From: Actinoplanes cyaneus
GTDB lineage: Bacteria; Actinomycetota; Actinomycetes; Mycobacteriales; Micromonosporaceae
Direction of reading: 5' to 3'
DNA: 64,000 nucleotides
NCBI RefSeq assembly: GCF_016862095.1
Contig: NZ_BOMH01000031.1
Span: 1 to 64,000 of the forward strand
The translations under genes were made by a program, and so were the position numbers. Position 1 is the stretch's first letter. Each line of letters begins with the position of its first letter. Positions 7,309 to 15,370 of the stretch are shown here, one piece after another. The notes beneath the pieces were generated by a model. The model was not told where the DNA came from. It did not search any database and worked only from the letters and a program-made list of their open reading frames with translations.

Positions 7309-9976
7309 GACCGAGCCTCCGGTAGTCGACGCCGGGCTGACCGGACAGCGCGGTCTCCAGCGTGCCCCACATGTCGAACACCACCGCCGGGCGGCGCATC
7401 GCGCCCAGCACCACCGCCGCTGTCAGGTCGCGCTGGTAACCGGGGTGGTCGCTGAGCAGGATCAGCGCGTCCGCGTCGGCCAGCCCCGCGGCGAGCTCCA
7501 CCGGGGCGTACCCGAGACCGGCGGTCCGGGCAGCGTCGACGATGTAGTCGTGCCCGGCCAGGACACCCACCCGCGGGCCCAGGGAGCGGGCGACGTCCAC
7601 CGCGGCCGACCCGCGTACGTCGTCGGTCACCGGCTGCCCCTTGTAGGCCATGCCACACACGAGCACCTTGGCGTCGGCGGGCTGCCGGCCCACCGCGGCC
7701 AGGCCCTTGAGCACCCGGTCCACCGCGGCGAGCGGCACCCGCTCGTTGACCCTGCGGGCGGCGGCCACCATCTCCGGGTGGTAGCCGACCTGCTCGGCCG
7801 AGTGCAGCAGCAGGTACGGGTCCTTGGTGAGGCAACTGCCGCCGACGAACCCGGGCCGGGACAGGTCCGGGCGCGGATAGCGCAGGTTGGCCGCCGCGAT
7901 CACCTCGTTGCCGTCGACGCCGAGCGCCTCGGCCAGCAACCCGAGCTCGTTGCCGAACCCGTAGATCAGGTCGGTGTGCGCGTTGCAGGCGAGCTTGACC
8001 AGCTCGGCGGACTCCAGCGTGCCGACCACCACCTGATCCGGCGCGAGCGGTGCGAACAGCTCCTGGGCACGGCGGGCCGACCGCTGGTCGACGCCACCGA
8101 TGACCTGCGGCAGCGACGCCAGCTCGGCCAGCGCGCGGCCCTGGATGGTGCGCTCCGGGCACATGGCGAGCAGCGGTTCGGCGATGCGCTCGCGCAACTT
8201 GGCGTACACCACCTGGCGGGAGGTGCCCACCGGCACGGTGCTGCGCACCACGACCAGCGTCTCGTCGGCGATCCGCTCGGCCACCTGGTCCACCGCGGCG
8301 TGCAGGTCGCGCAGCCGCGGGCGGCCGGTGTCCGGCTCGACCGGGGTGCCCACGCAGATGACCACGGCCCGCAGCGGCGTCTCGGGCAAGCGCTCGGCGA
8401 CGCTGAACCGATCGGCCGGCAACTCCCGCAACGCCTCGGCGACACCCGGCTCGAACAGCACGGTGCGGCGGGCCGCGAGCGCTTCCCGTACCCGCGGATC
8501 GGCGTCCACGCCGACGACCGGGACCCCGGCCCGGGCCAGCGCGACGGCAAGCGTCAGGCCCACATAGCCCAGGCCAACCACGGCGACCCGGTCCGGCGCC
8601 GCGGTGTCGTCGTTCCCGGCGGTCGCCTCGGCCACCCGGCGCCGGTCCACCTTGCCCATCGGGCCGCGCGGCAGCCGGTCGAGCACCTGGAACCGGTGAG
8701 GCACCTCGTACGGGCGCAGTCCTTGCCGCCGGCAGAAGGCCGCCACCTCGGCGACCGTCGTGCCGGGCGTGAGCACCACCGCGGCGACGACCCGCTGTTC
8801 GCCGTCCGTCTCGCTGCCGTAGACGTAGACGTCGGACACCCCGGGATGCTCGCCCAGCAGGCGCTCGACCCGCCGCGGGTTCACCTTGCGGCCGCCGACG
8901 TTGACGAAGGTGTCCTTGCGGCCGGTCAGGTAGATCCGGTGGGCCGCGTCGATCCGCGCCTCGTCGCCGGTCGGGTAGAAACCGTCCGCGGTGAGTTTCG
9001 GCGGCGGCCCGTCCAGATAGCCGCTGAAGAGCGTGGGCAAGCGCACGAGCAGTTGCCCCGACTCGTCGACCCGCACCTGGACGCCCGGCGCCGGCACCCC
9101 GGCCGACCCGCTGGGCCACGGCGTGGTGCTCTCCGGCTGGTAGGCGATCAACCCGGTCTCGGTGCTGCCGTAGATCTGCCGGACCGGGGTGCCGAGCCCG
9201 GTCAGCACGGTCGCTGCCACGTCGGCCGGCAGCGGGCCGCCGGAGGACAGCACGGTGCGCAACCGTGGATGGGCCGTGTTGCCGCGCACCACGGGCAGCA
9301 GCAGCCGGTAGACCAGCGGCGTGCCGAGCATCGCGGTGGCACCGTCGGCCAGCGCGGTCACCAGCGTCCGCAGGTTGAACCGCTGGCTGGTCCAGAGCGC
9401 CGCACCGGACACCAGCGCCGCGGCGAGCCCGCCGACCAGGCCGAAGGAGTGGGCCAGGGGCACCGCGGCCAGGATCGCGTCCTCCTCGCCCCAGCGGAAC
9501 GCCTCGGCGTACGTACGTCCGCCGTGCCGGATGTTGGCCATCGGCTGGCGCACCAGGCGGGGCTCGCCGCTGGAGCCGGAGGTGAGTTGCAGAACGTCGC
9601 CGGTGCGCTGGGGCAGCTCCCCGATCGGGCCGCGGCAGCGCTCGTAGGGCAGACCCGAGCCGCCCACCACGACCGACACCCCGCTGCGCGAGACAGCGGA
9701 CCGGGGATCGGCCAGGTACGAGCTGTCCGCCTCGAGGAGGACGGCGTCCACCCCGGCCAGCAGGCAGCCGAGCAGGGTGGCCAGGGCTGCCGCGCTGCCG
9801 TCGACGACCACCGCCATGCGCGGCCCGGGATCGAGCGCGCGGACCCCGGCCGCCGCCCGGAGCGTGTCGTCGTGGAACTCCGCCCACGTGGTCTCGATCC
9901 ACCCGGTCGGGGTGCCCGTGCGAATGGCCACCGCGTCGGGGCGGGTGGCGCTGCGGTGGGCGAGCTCGTCAAGCAC
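7301..9976 (-). CDS. Fusion: AMP-forming acyl/aminoacyl ligase + nucleotide-sugar dehydrogenase
   Basis: This 891-residue protein joins two unrelated enzymes in one frame. Residues 1-450 are an AMP-forming ligase: LTSGSSGEPR (131-140) is the phosphate loop, YGSTETG (269-275) and YPTGDEA (334-340) bind the adenylate, and GPMGKVDRR carries the catalytic Lys442. Residues 463-880 are a UDP-glucose/UDP-ManNAc 6-dehydrogenase: VVGLGYVGL (466-474) binds NAD, LVKLACNAHTDL is the helix motif, and FVGGSCLTKDP has the catalytic Cys715. The linker (about 451-462) is short. The ligase would activate an acid and load the carrier protein encoded immediately upstream (8-nt overlap), while the dehydrogenase oxidises an NDP-hexose to a uronate. 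Both active sites look intact. I know of no described enzyme with this pairing. Confidence 0.93.
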   Translation of the reverse strand: MLDELAHRSATRPDAVAIRTGTPTGWIETTWAEFHDDTLRAAAGVRALDPGPRMAVVVDGSAAALATLLGCLLAGVDAVLLEADSSYLADPRSAVSRSGVSVVVGGSGLPYERCRGPIGELPQRTGDVLQLTSGSSGEPRLVRQPMANIRHGGRTYAEAFRWGEEDAILAAVPLAHSFGLVGGLAAALVSGAALWTSQRFNLRTLVTALADGATAMLGTPLVYRLLLPVVRGNTAHPRLRTVLSSGGPLPADVAATVLTGLGTPVRQIYGSTETGLIAYQPESTTPWPSGSAGVPAPGVQVRVDESGQLLVRLPTLFSGYLDGPPPKLTADGFYPTGDEARIDAAHRIYLTGRKDTFVNVGGRKVNPRRVERLLGEHPGVSDVYVYGSETDGEQRVVAAVVLTPGTTVAEVAAFCRRQGLRPYEVPHRFQVLDRLPRGPMGKVDRRRVAEATAGNDDTAAPDRVAVVGLGYVGLTLAVALARAGVPVVGVDADPRVREALAARRTVLFEPGVAEALRELPADRFSVAERLPETPLRAVVICVGTPVEPDTGRPRLRDLHAAVDQVAERIADETLVVVRSTVPVGTSRQVVYAKLRERIAEPLLAMCPERTIQGRALAELASLPQVIGGVDQRSARRAQELFAPLAPDQVVVGTLESAELVKLACNAHTDLIYGFGNELGLLAEALGVDGNEVIAAANLRYPRPDLSRPGFVGGSCLTKDPYLLLHSAEQVGYHPEMVAAARRVNERVPLAAVDRVLKGLAAVGRQPADAKVLVCGMAYKGQPVTDDVRGSAAVDVARSLGPRVGVLAGHDYIVDAARTAGLGYAPVELAAGLADADALILLSDHPGYQRDLTAAVVLGAMRRPAVVFDMWGTLETALSGQPGVDYRRLGRG

Positions 9977-10247
9977 CGCGGACCTCCGAGGGGACGCGGC
10001 CGGCCGGGGCCAGCACGGCTTCCAGCGCCGCCGGGGACGCGTCGTCGAACAGCGCCTCGAGCAGTTCGGCGCGTTGCTCGTCGGTCGCGTCGATGCGCTC
10101 GGCGAGCAGTTGCAGCACCTCGATCGCGCGGACGGAGTCCCCGCCGCAGTCGAAGAAGTCCTCCTCGGCGCTCAGCGGGTCACGCACCAGCACGCGGCCC
10201 ATCACCTCACCGATCACGGTGCGGAGGGCTACATCCGGGTTGGTCAT
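9969..10247 (-). CDS. Peptidyl/acyl carrier protein
   Basis: This 92-residue carrier protein has the motif DFFDCGGDSVRAIEVL, in which the Ser of GGDS is the phosphopantetheine attachment site; the FFxxGGDS form is typical of NRPS-type carrier domains. ATG 10247 is chosen because AAGAAGGAGTGTC lies directly upstream, a strong ribosome binding site; the open frame to 10286 has none. It overlaps the downstream ligase-dehydrogenase fusion by 8 nt, so the fusion's ligase half is the probable loading enzyme. The 95-nt gap to the phosphopantetheinyl transferase gene is the largest inside the operon and could hold a secondary promoter. Confidence 0.92.
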   Translation of the reverse strand: MTNPDVALRTVIGEVMGRVLVRDPLSAEEDFFDCGGDSVRAIEVLQLLAERIDATDEQRAELLEALFDDASPAALEAVLAPAGRVPSEVRGA

Positions 10248-10342
10248 GACACTCCTTCTTCCCCTCAGGCCGTGATCTCCCGGCACAGCGGTCGTCTCAT
10301 CGTGGCGGTCGGCGCAGCGGCGGACATCTCACCGTGTGCGCA

Positions 10343-11023
10343 CTACGCTCGGCTTCTGGCCGAGGCACGGGCCGGGTGCCAGTCGCGCATCCGTACCCGA
10401 TAGGGGTCCGCTCCGGCCAGCGCGACCGCGGCCGCATATCCAGCCGGCGCGGGCAGGTCCCGCACGGTCCAGTGGCCCGTCAGCCGCCCCCGTGGATCGG
10501 CGACGACCGGGGTGCCGACCGGCAGCCGGAGGCCGTCGATCAGCCGGCCACCGGCCGCCTTGACGCACGCCTCCTTGCGTACCCACAGGCCGACGTAGGT
10601 GGCCGAGCCGCCGTCGCGCACGGCGGCGGCGTCGGCGGCCGACAGGAAGCGGCCGGCCAGCGTCGCGGCGGTGCTCCGGTACCGGTCGTGCTCGATGTCC
10701 ACGCCGACCTCGCGGTTCCGGCAGAGGGCGAGCAGCGCGGCGTGCCGGGTGTGCGAGACGTTGAAGTGCACCGGCCGACCGTCGACCTCCGGTTTGCCGT
10801 ACGGGCCGGCGACCAGCGGAACCCGGTCCGGCGGCACGGCCAGGTGCGCGCCGAGGACCAGCCGCGCGGCGGCGCGCACGACCAGGAAGGTTCGTCCCGC
10901 CACCGGGTCCCGGTAGGCGCCGGCGCGGTCGCGTTCGTCCGGGGTCAGCGCGGCCGCGAGCCGCGCGGCCGATCGGGACGGCAGGTCGAGGGGGATCCGC
11001 CAGATCCGGACGCCGTCCGTCAC
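10343..11023 (-). CDS. Sfp-type 4'-phosphopantetheinyl transferase
   Basis: This 226-residue protein belongs to the Sfp family that moves phosphopantetheine from CoA onto the Ser of carrier proteins. VHFNVSHT, EVGVDIEHD (metal-binding Asp and Glu) and LWVRKEACVKA (the WxxKEA motif) are all present and in the normal order. The start is GTG 11023, overlapping the acyl-CoA dehydrogenase stop as GTGA; the long upstream open frame is a shadow of that gene. It is expected to activate both carrier proteins of this operon (9969-10247 and 13581-13853). A dedicated transferase supports the view that this is a self-contained secondary-metabolite pathway. Confidence 0.93.
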   Translation of the reverse strand: MTDGVRIWRIPLDLPSRSAARLAAALTPDERDRAGAYRDPVAGRTFLVVRAAARLVLGAHLAVPPDRVPLVAGPYGKPEVDGRPVHFNVSHTRHAALLALCRNREVGVDIEHDRYRSTAATLAGRFLSAADAAAVRDGGSATYVGLWVRKEACVKAAGGRLIDGLRLPVGTPVVADPRGRLTGHWTVRDLPAPAGYAAAVALAGADPYRVRMRDWHPARASARSRA

Positions 11024-12156
11024 ACCAGGCTCCGGAGGTACGCGGTGGCCAGGCTCAGCCGCTGGACGTTGCCAGTGCCCTCCATCAGATCCAGCGCGCG
11101 GGCGTCCCGGGCGAGCCGCTCCAGCCGCGGGTGCTCCACCCGGGCGCCGGGTCCGAGCCGGCCGAGGACGTCCCGGGTCACCTCCGCGGCCAGGTCCGCC
11201 GCGGTTAGCTTGGCGGCAGAGGCCTGTGCCCCGTTGCCGGGATCGCGGTCGACGGACTCGGCGGCCCGGACGGTCATCCGGTGCACGGCCTCGATCCGCC
11301 GGCGGGTCGGCTCCAGGGACTCCCGGCCGGCGTGCGAGAGGGCGTCCCGGTGCTCGCGCGCGTAGTCGTACGCCGCCCACGCCACCCCGACCGCCATGCC
11401 CGCCACCGTCGGGCGCAGCAGGTTGAAGGTGCGCAACCAGCCCCACATCCCGCGGCGTACCGGAGACCGATGCCGGCCCAGCACCCGGTCCGCCGGGATC
11501 CGGGCGGCGTCGAGGGTGATCGCCCCGAGCTGGGCGCCCCGCACGCCGATGGTCTCGATCGGTGCCACCCGCAGACCAGGAGTGCCCGCCTCGACGAGCG
11601 CCGCGCCGACGCTGAGCGGGCTGTCGCCCGAGCGGAAGAACACGACGCCCAGGGCTGCCCGGACAGCGTTGCTCACGTACCGCTTGGCGCCGGTGAGAAC
11701 CACCTCGTCACCGCGGGTCACGCCCCGGGTCCGCAGGGCCGCCGCGTCCGATCCCCCGCCCGGTTCGGTCAGCCCGAAGAACGTCCAGGTCGGACGCTCC
11801 CGCAGGCGGCCGTAGAACCATGCCCGCTGCGCCTCGTCACCGATGACCGACACCAGCGTGCCCGCCATCGACGCGCCCGGCAGCGCGAGCATCATGCCGA
11901 GGTCGGCCCGGGCCACCTCGGCGCAGAACACGGTCCGCTCGGCGGAACCGGTCAGATAGAAGGTCTCGCCGCCGAGGACGAGCGGGTCGGGGTTGTAGGC
12001 GGCCGGGATCTGCAGCCGCGCCGACCAGGCCATGATCGGCAGGTGGAGCAGCCGTTCCACCACACCGGGGTCGCGGTCGAGCGCGTCGCCGTACGGGCGC
12101 AGGTCCTGGGCCCAGTCACGCACCTGGTCGCGCAGCAACCCCAGCCGGTCAGCCAC
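11020..12156 (-). CDS. Acyl-CoA (or acyl-carrier) dehydrogenase
   Basis: This 378-residue flavoprotein has the acyl-CoA dehydrogenase layout: a helical N-terminal domain, the middle beta-domain with FFGLTEPGGGSDAA (FAD and substrate contacts) and LTGAKRYVSNA, and the C-terminal helical bundle ending in LMEGTGNVQRL. Glu359 of that motif occupies the position of the catalytic base used by many family members. It would desaturate an acyl thioester at alpha-beta, feeding the MaoC hydratase of the operon. The start is taken as GTG 12156, overlapping the upstream gene by 8 nt; the binding site is weak, and translation is probably coupled. Similar stand-alone dehydrogenases in antibiotic clusters act on ACP-bound substrates. 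Confidence 0.88.
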   Translation of the reverse strand: MADRLGLLRDQVRDWAQDLRPYGDALDRDPGVVERLLHLPIMAWSARLQIPAAYNPDPLVLGGETFYLTGSAERTVFCAEVARADLGMMLALPGASMAGTLVSVIGDEAQRAWFYGRLRERPTWTFFGLTEPGGGSDAAALRTRGVTRGDEVVLTGAKRYVSNAVRAALGVVFFRSGDSPLSVGAALVEAGTPGLRVAPIETIGVRGAQLGAITLDAARIPADRVLGRHRSPVRRGMWGWLRTFNLLRPTVAGMAVGVAWAAYDYAREHRDALSHAGRESLEPTRRRIEAVHRMTVRAAESVDRDPGNGAQASAAKLTAADLAAEVTRDVLGRLGPGARVEHPRLERLARDARALDLMEGTGNVQRLSLATAYLRSLV

Positions 12157-12733
12157 GGCACACCCGCGCGTCCGGGAGGTAGACGTCGGCCAGCAGCTCG
12201 GACACGTGGGCGTCGAGGCCCGGACCGGGCACGGTGTAGCCGGCGGCGCCGGACAACCGCAGCAGGGCACGGTCGGCCACGGAAATCCGCTCGTGGGCGT
12301 CGATCAGGGCGTCCGCGGGGTCCGGCGCCGCGGCGTCGTCGAGGGCGGCCGCCACGGTCAGGTGCTCGGCGACCACCTCGGCCAGGGCGGCCCGGACGAG
12401 CTGGTGCCCGATGAGGCCACGCCCGGTCAGGAACCCGGTCGTCGCCTCCAGCAGGGCACGGCCGAGCCCGAGCCGCAGCCGGGCCAGATCGAGCAGCCAG
12501 CCCGGGTGGCGATCGACGGTGGGCGGGCCCAGACCGGCGACGACCCGGATCCCGGAGCCGGCCAGCCACGGCAGGTCCACGGGGCGGCCGGCTGACCGCC
12601 GGTCCTCAGGCGTCACCGCGTGCCCGCCGGGACCGACCACCACGCCGGCCGGGACCCGGCTCGCGTAGAGGGCCCGCACCGCGGCCGCCGCACCGGCCGG
12701 GCGGGCAGTGTCCTGCTGTACCGCCGTCGTCAT
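12149..12733 (-). CDS. Stand-alone acyl-CoA dehydrogenase C-terminal-like domain
   Basis: This 194-residue protein resembles only the C-terminal four-helix domain of acyl-CoA dehydrogenases: LLDLARLRLGLGRALLEATT, the helix around VRAALAEVVAEHLTVAAA, and DRALLRLSGAAGYTVPGPG. The N-terminal and middle FAD domains are absent, and no EGT catalytic motif is visible. It may be a noncatalytic partner of the neighbouring full-length dehydrogenase, with which its gene overlaps by 8 nt; it also overlaps the ketosynthase-like gene upstream by 4 nt (ATGA). The reading frame is clean with actinomycete codon usage, so it is unlikely to be a decaying fragment. The function is unknown. Confidence 0.7.
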   Translation of the reverse strand: MTTAVQQDTARPAGAAAAVRALYASRVPAGVVVGPGGHAVTPEDRRSAGRPVDLPWLAGSGIRVVAGLGPPTVDRHPGWLLDLARLRLGLGRALLEATTGFLTGRGLIGHQLVRAALAEVVAEHLTVAAALDDAAAPDPADALIDAHERISVADRALLRLSGAAGYTVPGPGLDAHVSELLADVYLPDARVCRG

Positions 12734-13575
12734 GGCGCCAGCTCCACGGTGCAGGCGCCCAGCCGCTGCTGGTCGGCGTCGTAGTCGGCCAGCAGCACCC
12801 GGCGGCCACGCCAGGCGGTGGCGTGGGCGGCCAGCGTCAGCCAGGTCCCGGTGGCCGGTAGTCCGGGCACGGCGGCCGGCGAACCCTCGACGCGGTGCGC
12901 GGCCAGGCCGGGCCCGGCCACCACCACGTCGACGGCCAGCTCCCTCTCGATCGCGGCGAGCCGCGCGGCCTGTTCGCCGGCCGGCACCGCGACCGTGCCG
13001 AGCGGCCGGATCGTCCCCAGCTCGCCGTCGCCGCCGAGCACCACGGCCACGGCGCCGTCCCGATCCACCCGCAGCCGGCCGGGAACCGGCTCGCTGTGCA
13101 ACAGCGTGGACTGGTCGAGCACGAACAGTGCGGCGTGCCGGGTGGTGTCGGCCGGGACGGTTCGGGCGAGCACGTCCAGCGCGGTGTACGGGCCGGCCAG
13201 TCCCTGGTCGAAGAGGGCGAACGCGAGCGACAGGCCCGGTACGAGGTCGGCCAGCCGCCCGCCGGGAAAGCCGGGCTGGACGTCCGGCGTGACGCCGCAG
13301 AACACCGCCAGCTCCAGGGACCGGGCCGCCGGGCCCAGCCGGGCCACCAGTGCCTCCACCATTTCGGTGAAGGAGTTGCGCGGCCGGTCGAACTGCTCCG
13401 GCGCCGGGGCGGGCAGGCCGTAGCTGGTCAGCAGATCGGTGAAGTAGATCCGGTCGTCCCCGCCGAACGGACCCCCCGGGCCGAAGATCGCGGGCTCGAT
13501 CCGGGCCAGGGGCAGGACGACCGGCGGCGCCGCCGTCCCGGGCGCCGCCGGTGTGGGTGGAGTGGCCGTGTACAT
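12730..13575 (-). CDS. Ketosynthase-like (thiolase-fold) protein lacking the catalytic Cys
   Basis: This 281-residue protein looks like a diverged thiolase-fold protein: ELAVFCGVTPD, then LAFALFDQGLAGPYTALDVL at the place where ketosynthases carry the active-site helix, and LRVDRDGAVAVVLGG. The nucleophilic Cys of ketosynthases is missing; that helix has Gln-Gly instead, and only two Cys remain in the protein, neither at the expected place. It may act as a scaffold, a chain-length-factor-like partner or an acyltransfer helper for the acyl carrier protein encoded 5 nt upstream. The start ATG 13575 is chosen for position, since the longer frame overlaps that carrier gene. The family assignment is by weak similarity only. 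Confidence 0.5.
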   Translation of the reverse strand: MYTATPPTPAAPGTAAPPVVLPLARIEPAIFGPGGPFGGDDRIYFTDLLTSYGLPAPAPEQFDRPRNSFTEMVEALVARLGPAARSLELAVFCGVTPDVQPGFPGGRLADLVPGLSLAFALFDQGLAGPYTALDVLARTVPADTTRHAALFVLDQSTLLHSEPVPGRLRVDRDGAVAVVLGGDGELGTIRPLGTVAVPAGEQAARLAAIERELAVDVVVAGPGLAAHRVEGSPAAVPGLPATGTWLTLAAHATAWRGRRVLLADYDADQQRLGACTVELAP

Positions 13576-13580
13576 GGCGC

Positions 13581-13853
13581 TTACGCCGCCGCTTCCTTCG
13601 CCACGTAGGCGGCCAGTGCCCCGACCGTCTCGAAGTCGTTGGGCTCCAGCGTCTCCGCGTCGAACTCGACGTCCAGCTCCGCCTCCAGCTGCATCAGCAG
13701 CTCGAGCACGCCGGTGGAGTCGATCCCGAGGTCCTCGAACAACCGGGAGTTCGCGTCGATGGTCGCGGCGTCGCGGTTCAGCAGTTGGGCCAGAGCCGCG
13801 ATCATGGTGGCGGTCACGTCCGTCCCGACCTGCTGACTTCCGTTCATCGTCAT
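13581..13853 (-). CDS. Acyl carrier protein
   Basis: This 90-residue protein has the canonical acyl carrier helix II motif DLGIDSTGVLELLMQLE, the Ser of DS being the phosphopantetheine site, and the closing EPNDFETVGALAAYV helix. ATG 13853 is chosen because GGAGG lies 6 nt upstream; an ATG at 13859 touches that site and is too close. It is the first gene of the eleven-gene leftward operon. Being of the PKS/fatty-acid type rather than the peptidyl type, it differs from the second carrier protein at 9969-10247, so the pathway probably carries two different substrates on two carriers. Confidence 0.92.
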   Translation of the reverse strand: MTMNGSQQVGTDVTATMIAALAQLLNRDAATIDANSRLFEDLGIDSTGVLELLMQLEAELDVEFDAETLEPNDFETVGALAAYVAKEAAA

Positions 13854-14009
13854 GCTCATCCTCCGTCGATGGCGGCACAGAACATCCATGAGCTTGGCGA
13901 TCACGTCGCGGGCCAGGAAGGTGCAACGGCCCGACCGGTGCACCTGACGTCCCGGGCATGACCGAAGGAGGACTTCCGGCCCGGCGACGGACACCTCGAT
14001 CATGGCGCG
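13854..14009. promoter_or_regulatory. Divergent promoter region with an inverted repeat
   Basis: This 156-bp gap separates the leftward operon from the rightward aldehyde dehydrogenase gene, so it should hold promoters for both. An inverted repeat, AGGTGCA at 13919-13925 and TGCACCT at 13939-13945 with 13 nt between, has arm centres 20 bp apart and could be an operator for a dimeric regulator. I cannot place sigma-factor hexamers with confidence. Confidence 0.4.
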
Positions 14010-15365
14010 GTGACCACAGAGACGATCGCGGTGGAGAATCCGGCAACCGGCGCCGTCATCGATTGGATCCCGGCGACAACCCCCGCCGGCCTCGACGCCG
14101 CCGTCCGTGCGGCCGCCCGCGCCTGGCCCGGCTGGGCCGCCGGCGGTCCTGCCGCACGCCGGGACGCCCTGATCGCCGCCGGCGAGGCGCTCCGCGGCCG
14201 GGCCGGCGAGATCGCCGCGCTGCTCACCGCCGAGCAGGGCAAGCCGCTGCGCCAGGCGACCGCCGAGGTCGAGCTGGCGGCCGACTGGTTCGGGCACACC
14301 GCGGGGCTGTCCCTGGAACCGGAGCGCCCGGACGGGTCGGTGACCGTCGAGCGGGTTCCGCTGGGCCCGGTGGCCGCCATCGCCCCGTCGAACTTCCCGA
14401 TCATCCTGGCCGTGGCCAAGCTCGCCCCGGCCCTGCTGGCCGGCAACACCGTGGTGCTCAAGCCCAATCCGCTCACCCCGCTGACCGCCCGGCGCCTCAC
14501 CGAGGTGCTCGGTGCTGTCCTGCCCCCGGACGTCCTGATCACCGTCTACGGCGACGGCGCCCTGGGCGCGGCCCTCGTCGCGCACCCGGAGATCCGCATG
14601 GTGTCGTTCACCGGCTCGGTCCCCACCGGGCGGGCGATCGCCGCGGCCGCCGCCGAGCGGTTCCTTCCGGTGGTGCTGGAGCTGGGCGGCAACGACGCCG
14701 CAGTGGTGCTGCCCGGCGCCGACCTCGCCCGCGTGGCGGCCGGCCTGTTCGGCGGTGCCATGGTCAACAGTGGCCAGTTCTGCGCCGCGATCAAACGCGT
14801 CTACGTCGACCGCGGCCAGGCCGCCGAGCTGACCGAGGCGCTGGCCGCGGCGGCCCGCGCGACCGTGCTCGGTGACGGCGCCGACCCGGCCAGCGACCTG
14901 GGTCCGCTGGTCGACCGGGCCGGCCGGGACCGGGTGGACGACCTGGTTCGCGAGGCCGAGCGGGCCGGGGCCCGTACGGTCGCCGGCGGCCGTACTCCCC
15001 GGCGGGCCGGCTGGTTCTACCCGCCCACGGTGGTCACCGACCTCCCGCCCGGCACGCGGCTGGAGCAGGAGGAACAGTTCGGACCGGTCATCCCGGTCAT
15101 CGCCTGCGACGACGTGGCCGAGGCGGTGACCCGGGCCAACGGCACCGGCTTCGGCCTGGGCGCGTCGGTCTGGGGCGACCCCGCCCGGGCGGCCGAGACG
15201 GGACGCCACCTGGACGCCGGCACCGTCTGGCTCAACACGCACGGCGAGCTGCGCCACGACGTGCCCTTCGGCGGGACGCGGTGCTCCTCCGTGGGCGTCG
15301 AGTACGGCTACTGGGGACTGCTGGAGTACACCCGGATCCGGGTGTCCCACGCGTCGCGGGCCTGA
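14010..15365 (+). CDS. NAD(P)-dependent aldehyde dehydrogenase
   Basis: This 451-residue enzyme has the full aldehyde dehydrogenase signature: IAPSNFPIILAV with the oxyanion Asn128, VVLKPNPLTPL, SFTGSVPTGRAI for cofactor binding, LELGGNDAAVVL with the general base Glu224, and NSGQFCAAIKR with nucleophile Cys258. It would oxidise an aldehyde to an acid, or to a semialdehyde-derived product in the pathway. The start is GTG 14010 because the ATG at 14002 runs into a stop. It faces away from the operon starting at 13853 and is followed after 5 nt by the arylsulfotransferase-like gene. An obvious role is making the acid that the AMP-forming ligase activates, but this is inference. Confidence 0.92.
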   Translation: MTTETIAVENPATGAVIDWIPATTPAGLDAAVRAAARAWPGWAAGGPAARRDALIAAGEALRGRAGEIAALLTAEQGKPLRQATAEVELAADWFGHTAGLSLEPERPDGSVTVERVPLGPVAAIAPSNFPIILAVAKLAPALLAGNTVVLKPNPLTPLTARRLTEVLGAVLPPDVLITVYGDGALGAALVAHPEIRMVSFTGSVPTGRAIAAAAAERFLPVVLELGGNDAAVVLPGADLARVAAGLFGGAMVNSGQFCAAIKRVYVDRGQAAELTEALAAAARATVLGDGADPASDLGPLVDRAGRDRVDDLVREAERAGARTVAGGRTPRRAGWFYPPTVVTDLPPGTRLEQEEQFGPVIPVIACDDVAEAVTRANGTGFGLGASVWGDPARAAETGRHLDAGTVWLNTHGELRHDVPFGGTRCSSVGVEYGYWGLLEYTRIRVSHASRA

Positions 15366-15370
15366 CCGCA

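Noticed and set aside
7290..9902. An 870-codon minus-strand frame offset within the fusion gene
   Set aside because: It lacks any recognisable domain, while the overlapping frame at 7301-9976 has two complete enzymes.
9948..10000. Frameshift or misassembly joining two genes as an explanation of the ligase-dehydrogenase fusion
   Set aside because: The join lies near residue 455 (around 8610), inside a single uninterrupted frame with a natural linker, and both domains are complete.
6947..10249. A 1100-codon open frame on the plus strand across the fusion and epimerase genes
   Set aside because: It is the antisense of genes with clear enzyme motifs, and its composition is that of a reverse-strand shadow in GC-rich DNA.
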